Source of the DNA: Pontiella desulfatans
GTDB taxonomy: Bacteria > Verrucomicrobiota > Kiritimatiellia > Kiritimatiellales > Pontiellaceae
Assembly: GCA_029287275.1 (NCBI GenBank)
Contig: JARFRL010000457.1
Span: 1-5,848, forward strand
Direction: 5' to 3'
Length of the DNA stretch: 5,848 nt
Shown: positions 1-4,421 of the stretch, piece by piece
How positions within the stretch are numbered: position 1 is the first letter of the stretch
Layout of the letters: each line of letters starts with the position of its first letter
Translations under genes and position numbers: made by a program
The notes under the pieces: model-generated
What the model was told of the DNA's origin: nothing
Seen by the model: only the letters and a program-made list of their open reading frames with translations
Databases searched by the model: none

Positions 1-152
1 ATTTCCTGACCGGCCTCGACCACCTCTTCGCTTCGCTGCTTGAAACGGGAGGATTCGGACCGGTGCCGCGGCGCCGCGCTGGTGAAGAACACCAGTAGAT
101 CCAGCAACAGCGGGATCAGCAACGCGAACAGGATGGTCCGATTGATTCGCAT
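1..152 (-). CDS. Partial membrane-anchored protein of unknown function (N-terminal 50 codons)
   Basis: The reading frame opens with ATG at 152 and runs off the left edge after 50 complete codons. The protein begins MRINRTILFALLIP, followed by further hydrophobic residues to about residue 24 (LLLDLLVFFTS). It then turns into a charged, probably helical stretch rich in Arg, Ser, Glu and Lys (about residues 28-50). Positive residues before the hydrophobic run and no obvious lipobox or signal peptidase site suggest an uncleaved signal anchor with the rest outside the cytoplasm; this is inference. ATG 152 is the only plausible start, because the next in-frame codon upstream that matters is a TGA at 182-180 with no start codon between. 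It has no clear Shine-Dalgarno and begins only 7 bases after the stop of the antiporter gene, so it is probably translated by coupling and belongs to the same operon. I do not recognise the family; too little is present to call one. Confidence 0.6.
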   Translation of the reverse strand, partial: MRINRTILFALLIPLLLDLLVFFTSAAPRHRSESSRFKQRSEEVVEAGQE

Positions 153-159
153 GATTCGA

Positions 160-1830
160 TTAGACCGCGGTGCGGCGCCTCACGAGTTCCGCGCCAACGC
201 CGCGGCGCGCGGCGCGCTGATCGAGCACGCCCAGGAGTTTTTGATTTTCATCGGTCTCGATGACGGGTAGCGCCTCGATCTGGTTGTTGCTCATGTGCTC
301 CAAGGCCTCGCCGAGATTCATGGTGGAAACGAGTTTATGCCGCAACGGTTGCATCACGTCGCGCACCACCAGCCAATGCCAGGTGTCGCGTTCGGTCAGC
401 AGTTCCTTGAGCATCTCGAAGGTGAGCACGCCGATGATCTTCCCTTCGTTGGAGACCACGGGATAGACGAAGGTGTCTTGCGCCGCGAAGTGCTGGACGA
501 CGGTTTCGAGCGGCGTGCCTTCAAGCAGCGGCACGATTTCGGTATCCACCACGTCGACCACCTTCAGCTCGTTCATCACGTCCTCTTCGGTGACGTTGCG
601 GCCGATCTCGCCGGCCTTCTTGATCGCGAGCTTCGCGAACGCGGGGCCGATGAGCTGCACGCAGAGCGTGGTCGCGGTGACGGTGAAAATGATCATGTCG
701 CCGAGGCTCATGCCCTCGGTCACTTGAATGTGCTGCAGGTTGTGGCTCGCGACGATGGATAGGCCGACGGCGACGCCGCCCTGCGCGAAGAGCGCCATGC
801 CCATGTAGTTCTGGACCGGCTTCTCGGCCTTGGAAACCTTGCCGCCCCAATACGCGCCGATCCATTTTCCGACGCTGCGCATCAGCACGTACGCCGCGAC
901 CAAGGCCCAGATCCACGCGGGCATGTTGCCGAGCGAAAGCCGGGCGCCCACGAGCACGAAGAAAATGATGTAGATCGGCGTCGAGAACGATCGCACCGTC
1001 TCGAACAGTTTTTTGGAGCGGTTCGGCGCGCGGTTGATCAACACGATGCCCACGGCCATGGTCGCGAGAATCACGTCCATGTTAAACGCGACCGCGAGGC
1101 CGATGCACACCATCAGGACGCCGATGGACATGCCGAGGCGCTTCTCGTTTTGCGGCAGATATTTCATCATGGCGTCGAGCGCGAAGCCGCAGACCACGCC
1201 GAGCAAAATCGCCCCACCGAGCTCGAAGAAGGTATGCAGCAGCGTCAAGCCGACGGAATGACCGCCGCCTTGCGTCAGGATGGTCGCGACGCTGGTGCCG
1301 AGGCCGTAGAGCGTCATCGCGAGCGCGTCGTCGAGCGCCACGATCGCGACGATGGCGGTGGAGAGCACGCCCGCCGAACGGTATTCCCACAACACGTCGA
1401 TGGTCGAGGCGGGGTCGGTGGCCGAGGCGATCGCCCCGAACACGATGCCGCCCGCGGCGGCCGTCACCCAGCTGCCGCAGACGAAATAGATGATGAGCGT
1501 GGTGAAGACGCCCACCAGGAAGAACGCGGCGAGCCCCTCGCCCAACAGAATGAGGGTGAACTGCTTGCCGTATTTCTTGAAAATGCTCGCGCTCAGCTCG
1601 CCGCCCACCAGAAAACCGATCAACCCGAGCGCGAAGTTGTTGAAGGGTTGCAGGTTTTGAATGTCGGTCGGATGCAGCAGCCCGAAGCCGGTGTCGCCGA
1701 TCAGCACGCCGATGACGATGTAGCCCACCACCTGCGGCATGTTCAGCTTTTGGAAAATGAACGCGCCGATGATGCCGCCCGCGACGCAGATGCCGAGAAT
1801 GGCGAGCACGCCTAGTTCGATGCCGTGCAT
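160..1830 (-). CDS. Cation:proton antiporter (CPA2-like membrane domain) with C-terminal CBS-domain pair
   Basis: A 556-residue integral membrane protein, predicted to exchange Na+ or K+ for protons across the cytoplasmic membrane. Residues 1-410 are a run of about 11-13 hydrophobic segments of the Na+/H+ exchanger fold. Visible family marks are the SATDPAS motif (136-142), the paired acidic residues in VALDDALAM (Asp167-Asp168), expected to carry ion and protons, and the basic residue in FFVLVGARLS (Arg297). The Asp-Asp pair favours the electrogenic CPA2 type over the Asn-Asp CPA1 type; ion specificity cannot be read from sequence. Residues about 427-480 and 485-545 are two CBS repeats (DTFVYPVV, GKIIGVLT; RDVMQPL, IEALPVI, LLGVLDQ), a module that usually binds adenine nucleotides and gates transport. 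The start has GGAG six bases upstream (1840-1837), which lies in the last codons and stop of the upstream regulator gene, so the two are translationally coupled. Antiporter identity is secure; the ligand and the ion are not. Confidence 0.9.
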   Translation of the reverse strand: MHGIELGVLAILGICVAGGIIGAFIFQKLNMPQVVGYIVIGVLIGDTGFGLLHPTDIQNLQPFNNFALGLIGFLVGGELSASIFKKYGKQFTLILLGEGLAAFFLVGVFTTLIIYFVCGSWVTAAAGGIVFGAIASATDPASTIDVLWEYRSAGVLSTAIVAIVALDDALAMTLYGLGTSVATILTQGGGHSVGLTLLHTFFELGGAILLGVVCGFALDAMMKYLPQNEKRLGMSIGVLMVCIGLAVAFNMDVILATMAVGIVLINRAPNRSKKLFETVRSFSTPIYIIFFVLVGARLSLGNMPAWIWALVAAYVLMRSVGKWIGAYWGGKVSKAEKPVQNYMGMALFAQGGVAVGLSIVASHNLQHIQVTEGMSLGDMIIFTVTATTLCVQLIGPAFAKLAIKKAGEIGRNVTEEDVMNELKVVDVVDTEIVPLLEGTPLETVVQHFAAQDTFVYPVVSNEGKIIGVLTFEMLKELLTERDTWHWLVVRDVMQPLRHKLVSTMNLGEALEHMSNNQIEALPVIETDENQKLLGVLDQRAARRGVGAELVRRRTAV

Positions 1831-1833
1831 GGT

Positions 1834-2475
1834 TTACTCCGCGATCAGGTGGGAATGGATGAAGGCCGGATCGTCGGATTCGATGATCGCCGCGCGGGTT
1901 TCGGCGTCCTTGAGCTGGTTGCTCACGGCCGAAAGGGTTCGAATGTATTTCGCGTGCTGGTCGGAACGCGCCGCCAACATGCAGACGATCTGGACCGGCT
2001 GGTTGTCGAGCGAGGAATAGCCTCCGATCGGGGTTTTACACACCGCGACCGCCATCACGAGGTCGGAGACCGAATCGATGCGCACATGCGGCACGCCGAC
2101 GCCGAAACCGATGCCGGTGCTCATGAGCTCCTCGCGGGCGAAGATGCCCTTCAGCAGCTCGTCGCGGTTATGCACGAAAGGCGACTCCGCGAGCAGATCG
2201 ACCAGTTTGCGCAGCACCGTGTCCTTGTCCGCCTCTTCGATGATGACCACCCGCTCCGAGGTCAGCGTCGCGCTGCTGGTGACGCCGCCGGAAATCGCGC
2301 CCGGTTTTTTGGAGATGCGCGAGTTGACCCAATTTTCCACATCGACGCGCTTGAAGCGCCAAGTGGTTCCCAGCTTGCCGCCGGGCAGGTCGCCCTTCTG
2401 GGCCCAGTCGTAGACCGTTCGCTCTGAAACGCGCAAATACGCGGATACTTCTTCGATCGTCATGATTTCGTGCAT
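1834..2475 (-). CDS. Helix-turn-helix / PTS EIIA (PtsN-like) fusion regulator
   Basis: A 213-residue soluble protein with two recognisable domains. Residues about 5-52 are an excisionase/MerR-like helix-turn-helix (MTIEEVSAYLRVSERTVYDW, then the wing GTTWRFKRVDVENWV). After a linker of about 20 residues, residues about 72-213 form a PTS fructose/nitrogen-type EIIA domain (PtsN, PF00359 family). His130 in GVGVPHVRIDSV aligns with the EIIA phospho-acceptor histidine, so the domain should be phosphorylatable by HPr or NPr. The likely job is a transcription or DNA-binding regulator that reads PTS phosphorylation state; this is inference from the domains. The start at 2475 is chosen for AGGAG eight bases upstream (2488-2484); Met5 at 2463 is a less likely alternative. 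It sits 84 bases after bioB and overlaps the antiporter's ribosome binding site, so it probably controls or is co-expressed with that transporter. No EIIB, EIIC, HPr or sigma-54 gene is in the window. Confidence 0.88.
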   Translation of the reverse strand: MHEIMTIEEVSAYLRVSERTVYDWAQKGDLPGGKLGTTWRFKRVDVENWVNSRISKKPGAISGGVTSSATLTSERVVIIEEADKDTVLRKLVDLLAESPFVHNRDELLKGIFAREELMSTGIGFGVGVPHVRIDSVSDLVMAVAVCKTPIGGYSSLDNQPVQIVCMLAARSDQHAKYIRTLSAVSNQLKDAETRAAIIESDDPAFIHSHLIAE

Positions 2476-2505
2476 TTTCGCATCTCCTGCAGTTGAATGC
2501 GAAAA
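2475..2505 (-). promoter_or_regulatory. 9-bp perfect inverted repeat enclosing the ribosome binding site of the HTH-EIIA gene
   Basis: Read on the minus strand, TTTTCGCAT (2505-2497) and ATGCGAAAA (2483-2475) are perfect reverse complements separated by 13 bases. The final A of the right arm is the A of the start codon. The loop ends in AGGAG, so the Shine-Dalgarno sits in the loop and the spacer to the start codon is in the stem. In RNA this would be a hairpin able to hinder initiation; in DNA it is a dyad typical of a dimeric repressor site. A CTGCAG lies almost at its centre. The arms are directly visible; either role is inference. Confidence 0.5.
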
Positions 2506-2531
2506 ACTACACCAAACCGCAACGTTTGCAA
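2504..2531 (-). promoter_or_regulatory. Weak candidate promoter for the HTH-EIIA/antiporter operon
   Basis: On the minus strand TTGCAA (2531-2526) could act as a -35 box, with TAGTTT (2509-2504) as a poor -10 after a 16-base spacer. Both match the sigma-70 consensus only partly. If real, transcription would begin near 2497, and the inverted repeat at 2505-2475 would overlap the -10 and start site, which fits an operator better than an RNA hairpin. CCGC and GCGG also flank the TTGCAA region (2535-2517) as a 4-bp dyad. Confidence 0.2.
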
Positions 2532-2551
2532 GCGGAAGTTAAGGTATGTTT

Positions 2552-2567
2552 AAAACCGCTTACGCGG
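2552..2567 (-). terminator. Very short hairpin plus U run at the end of bioB
   Basis: On the minus strand CCGC (2567-2564), loop GTAA, GCGG (2559-2556) is followed by TTTT (2555-2552). The loop is a GNRA tetraloop and contains the bioB stop codon. A 4-bp stem is too short for an efficient intrinsic terminator, so partial read-through from bioB into the regulator gene is likely. Confidence 0.15.
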
Positions 2568-3522
2568 GAGCGACTTCGAGGCCGAGCGCGCGGATCATTT
2601 CGAGATCGGCCTCGTTTTGGGAGCCCGCGACGGTGAGGTAGTTGCCGGTCATGAGGCCGTTGGCGCCCGCCGCGAAGAGCTCGGACTGGCGATCGCCCAG
2701 AATATGGGCGCGGCCGCCGCAGACGCGCAGCGTGACGTTGGGCAGGAGGAAGCGATAGATCGCGATGATCTTCAGCGCCTCGGACGCGGTCAGCGGTTCC
2801 TGATCTTTCAAGGGCGTGCCCGAATGCGCGTAGAGGAAGTTGATCGGCACGCTATCCACCCCCAGCTCGCGCAGCGTGATCGCCAGATCGACGCGGTCGT
2901 CCCAGCTTTCGCCGAGCCCGAACAGGCCTCCGCTACACACCTTCAGCCCGGCTTCCTGAGCCGCGCGCACGGTGTCGCGGCGGCTGGTCCAATCCTGCGT
3001 GGAGCAGATTTCGGGATAATAGGTTTCCGACGCCTCGAGATTGTGGTGGAACCGCGTGACGCCCGACTCCTTCAGCAGCGCGAGATCCTCCGGCGTCAGG
3101 CGCCCGAGCGAACCGCAGACCGGCGCTTCCGCGCCCCCGCCAATGCGTTTGACGGTCGCGGCGAGCTCCTTGAGCTCATCCGTGGAGAGTTTGCCGCCGC
3201 TGGTGACGACGCCGCACTTGCGGTCGCCCGCCTTGATGTCGTCGCGAACCTGATTCTCCAAATCGCGGGCGTCCATGAAGGGATAGATCTCGATCTCGGT
3301 GGAGTTGTGTCCGCTTTGGGAGCAGAACCGGCAATCCATGTCGCACCGCCCGCTCTTGGCGTTGACGATGCAGCAAAGCTCGACGCGCTTCCCGAAGAAC
3401 GCGGCGCGGATCTCCGTCGCGGCGGCGAACAGCGCGGCCTCGTCCAGCTCGACGAGCGCTTGGGCCTCGGCCGCGGAGCAGCCCACCCCTTCCAGACATC
3501 GTTTTTTTATTTCGTTCAGCAT
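2560..3522 (-). CDS. bioB: Biotin synthase (radical SAM)
   Basis: BioB inserts sulfur into dethiobiotin, the last step of biotin synthesis, in the cytoplasm. The 320-residue length is normal. The radical-SAM [4Fe-4S] motif is NAKSGRCDMDCRFCSQS, with Cys60, Cys64 and Cys67. Ligands expected for the auxiliary [2Fe-2S] cluster that donates sulfur are all present: Cys103 (DRKCGVV), Cys136 (APVCGSLG), Cys196 (KVCSGGLFGLGE) and Arg266 (TLRVCGGR). FHHNLEAS (158-165) and VPINFLYAHSGTPL (225-238) are further family motifs. The start at 3522 has GGTGGG six bases upstream (3534-3529). The stop is at 2562-2560. It lies 76 bases downstream of vapC on the same strand. No bioA, bioD, bioF, bioW, bioC or birA gene is in the window, so other steps or dethiobiotin supply must come from elsewhere in the genome. 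All catalytic residues look intact and function is well supported. Confidence 0.97.
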   Translation of the reverse strand: MLNEIKKRCLEGVGCSAAEAQALVELDEAALFAAATEIRAAFFGKRVELCCIVNAKSGRCDMDCRFCSQSGHNSTEIEIYPFMDARDLENQVRDDIKAGDRKCGVVTSGGKLSTDELKELAATVKRIGGGAEAPVCGSLGRLTPEDLALLKESGVTRFHHNLEASETYYPEICSTQDWTSRRDTVRAAQEAGLKVCSGGLFGLGESWDDRVDLAITLRELGVDSVPINFLYAHSGTPLKDQEPLTASEALKIIAIYRFLLPNVTLRVCGGRAHILGDRQSELFAAGANGLMTGNYLTVAGSQNEADLEMIRALGLEVAPA

Positions 3523-3529
3523 CGTTTTC

Positions 3530-3575
3530 CCACCAAAGCGCCGGAGTTAACCACGAAAGCCCGCGGGGCACAAAA
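3530..3575. repeat. Degenerate CCACNAAAG-type intergenic repeat remnant
   Basis: On the plus strand, CCACCAAAGCG (3530-3540), CCACGAAAGC (3551-3560) and GGGCACAAAAG (3566-3576) are similar units, and TTAACCACGAAAGCCC (3547-3562) contains the phrase 'TTAACCACGAA'. I associate tandem CACGAAG-like units after TTAACCACGAA with intergenic DNA of Verrucomicrobia, Lentisphaerae and Planctomycetes genomes. The resemblance is from memory and the copy is degenerate, so this may be coincidence. GTTAACC (3546-3552) also resembles half of a BirA box, but no second half is well placed. Confidence 0.2.
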
Positions 3576-3597
3576 GTTTCGGTGATCTTTTCCGCGG
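3561..3597 (-). terminator. Imperfect hairpin directly after vapC (possible terminator or attenuator)
   Basis: On the minus strand CCGCGGAAAAG (3597-3587), a 10-base loop, CTTTT (3576-3572), a 5-base bulge GTGCC and CCGCGG (3566-3561) can form 11 base pairs. The hairpin begins one base past the vapC stop codon. It is followed by GCTTTCGTGG, which is only a short U run, so termination would be weak. A smaller alternative is GCCC-CGC-GGGC (3569-3559) followed by TTTC. It may limit read-through from vapBC into bioB or protect the transcript end. Confidence 0.25.
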
Positions 3598-3598
3598 A

Positions 3599-3994
3599 CT
3601 AAATCGTCCAGTTCTCCACCTTCAGCCCGGGGATTTTTTGGAAATGCTTCTGGTTGTTGGTGACGACCGTGTAGTTCAGCGCGAGGGCGGTGCATCCGAT
3701 CTGAAGATCGAAATCGTCCACGGTGAGCCCATCCGCGGACAACGCCGCCTTGATTTCGCCAAACCCGTCCATGATCGAACGGGTGATCTCCATGACCGGA
3801 TAGATCTCCGCCAAGCGGCGGACTTTGGCGAGGTTCTCCGCGGTGCGCTCGGATTTATGGGCGCCGAAGACCAGCTCGCCATACGTGATGACCGAAATCG
3901 CCTTGGGCCGGTTCGTCCGCGCCCGGAAGTTTTCCACGACCGTTTCGTGACCTTTGAGGAAGTAGATCAGCGTGTCCGTATCGAGCAGATACAT
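3599..3994 (-). CDS. vapC: VapC-family PIN-domain toxin (ribonuclease)
   Basis: A 131-residue PIN-domain protein, predicted to be a Mg2+-dependent endoribonuclease that cleaves tRNA or rRNA when its antitoxin is lost. The PIN acidic residues are visible: Asp5 in MYLLDTDTLIYFLKG, Glu40 in ISVITYGELVFGA and Asp96 in TVDDFDLQIGCTAL. The fourth position falls in VVTNNQKHFQKIPGL, where Asn113-Asn114 replace the Asp found in many relatives, a change also common in active VapC proteins. The start at 3994 is chosen because YLLDTDT is the canonical N-terminus and ATG 3994 overlaps the vapB stop as TAATG; a longer in-frame start at 4078 would read through vapB coding sequence and has no support. AAGGG lies nine bases upstream (4008-4004). 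The gene looks intact, so the toxin is probably active. Target RNA cannot be told from sequence. Confidence 0.93.
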   Translation of the reverse strand: MYLLDTDTLIYFLKGHETVVENFRARTNRPKAISVITYGELVFGAHKSERTAENLAKVRRLAEIYPVMEITRSIMDGFGEIKAALSADGLTVDDFDLQIGCTALALNYTVVTNNQKHFQKIPGLKVENWTI

Positions 3995-4257
3995 TAGAAG
4001 CCGCCCTTGAACCGCTTGGTGGTTCTCGCCGACCGGATGGTCTCGGCGATCTCTCCCGCGGAACGATCCTCGTCCCAAGAACCCGAAAGCTTCAACGCCT
4101 CGTCATCCGCGGCCGCGGTTTTCCCGGCGGGTTCCGACAAATGCTTCTCGATGATGGAAATCACCTCCTGACTAATGGACCGATTATCCATCGCGGCCCT
4201 TCGGCCCAACGCCTTATAGAGCTCGTCATCCATGCTTCTGACTTGTAGTACCGCCAT
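3994..4257 (-). CDS. vapB: VapB/FitA-like ribbon-helix-helix antitoxin
   Basis: An 87-residue antitoxin that should bind and block VapC and repress the operon. Residues 1-40 are a FitA/Arc-like ribbon-helix-helix (strand MAVLQVRSM, helices DDELYKALGRRAAMDN and SISQEVISIIEKHL). A flexible linker (about 41-58) leads to an acidic C-terminal toxin-binding tail, SWDEDRSAGEIAETIRSAR, ending FKGGF; tails of this kind wrap around the PIN active site in FitAB and VapBC structures. The start at 4257 is set by a strong AAGGAGG (4269-4263) five bases upstream; in-frame ATGs at 4275 and 4368 lie in the operator or beyond the promoter and would add non-family sequence. Its stop shares one base with the vapC start, giving coupled synthesis. 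It is transcribed divergently from dnaE. Confidence 0.92.
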   Translation of the reverse strand: MAVLQVRSMDDELYKALGRRAAMDNRSISQEVISIIEKHLSEPAGKTAAADDEALKLSGSWDEDRSAGEIAETIRSARTTKRFKGGF

Positions 4258-4262
4258 GCCCG

Positions 4263-4269
4263 CCTCCTT
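4263..4269 (-). promoter_or_regulatory. Strong Shine-Dalgarno of vapB
   Basis: AAGGAGG on the minus strand, five bases before ATG 4257. It decides the vapB start against the upstream in-frame ATGs and should make antitoxin synthesis efficient relative to vapC, whose AAGGG is weaker and nine bases from its start. Confidence 0.8.
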
Positions 4270-4272
4270 GTT

Positions 4273-4297
4273 CATGAATAATGAATCATGTTTCATG
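4273..4297 (-). promoter_or_regulatory. 25-bp dyad-symmetric operator candidate of vapBC
   Basis: The sequence has the form CATGAA-nn-ATGA-n-TCAT-nn-TTCATG, centred on 4285. Ten of the twelve symmetric base pairs about the centre match; only positions 7 and 8 of each half break the symmetry. It begins five bases downstream of the -35 box and ends just before the vapB Shine-Dalgarno, so a bound VapB or VapBC complex would block RNA polymerase. Ribbon-helix-helix antitoxins of the FitA/VapB type are known to bind such inverted repeats over their own promoters. The palindrome is visible; binding is inference. Confidence 0.7.
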
Positions 4298-4308
4298 CGC
4301 GCTGTCAA
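4278..4308 (-). promoter_or_regulatory. vapBC promoter
   Basis: On the minus strand TTGACA (4308-4303) is a perfect sigma-70 -35 box. The best -10 by sequence is CATTAT (4283-4278) at a long 19-base spacing; TTCATT (4285-4280) at 17 bases is the alternative. Either -10 lies inside the 25-bp palindrome, as expected for an autorepressed toxin-antitoxin promoter. Confidence 0.5.
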
Positions 4309-4421
4309 CCCGTCGATTTCCTGCCGAAAACCCCGTTTTCCCAATGGCTGGCAGTTCGTTCTGTTCAAGCGCGGGGCGGTGTTTTATCGTATGCGCTTTA
4401 AGTTGTTGGAGACTGATTTTC

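Larger units (their letters stand above)
4258..4421. other. Divergent intergenic region between vapB and dnaE
   Basis: This 164-base region carries the vapBC promoter and operator on its left half. The right half should hold the dnaE promoter. The best plus-strand -10 I see is TATCGT (4385-4390), with only a poor -35 (TGTTCA, 4362-4367) 17 bases before it. GAAAAC-CCC-GTTTTC (4326-4340) is a perfect 6-bp inverted repeat of unknown role. The dnaE Shine-Dalgarno is GGAG at 4408-4411, ten bases before the GTG start. Confidence 0.45.

Noticed and set aside
143..158. TGATTCG repeated with a 9-base period at the start of the leftmost gene
   Set aside because: Two copies of seven bases are too short to separate from chance, and one copy is coding.
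1150..1815. 221-codon plus-strand open frame opposite the antiporter
   Set aside because: The translation is almost wholly Glu, Arg, Ala, Asp and His, a mirror of the hydrophobic codons of the membrane protein; it has no start-site support.
1825..2427. 200-codon plus-strand open frame opposite the HTH-EIIA gene
   Set aside because: It is antisense to a protein with two clear domains and has no motif or operon context of its own.
3546..3576. BirA-type operator upstream of bioB (GGTTAAC half-site)
   Set aside because: Only one half is convincing. The best partner, TTGTGCCCC, matches 6 of 9 positions and sits at 12 rather than about 14-16 bases.
2617..3585. 322-codon plus-strand open frame opposite bioB
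   Set aside because: It lies antisense to a clear biotin synthase, shows low-complexity Arg/Ala/Gly/Asp composition with no domain, and reflects the GC-rich third positions of the real gene.
3995..4078. N-terminal extension of vapC to ATG 4078
   Set aside because: The added 28 residues are out-of-frame vapB coding sequence; the PIN fold begins at MYLLDTD and the TAATG overlap gives a natural start.
4258..4368. N-terminal extension of vapB to ATG 4368 or 4275
   Set aside because: It would read through the promoter and palindrome; AAGGAGG five bases before ATG 4257 and the family N-terminus LQVR fix the start.
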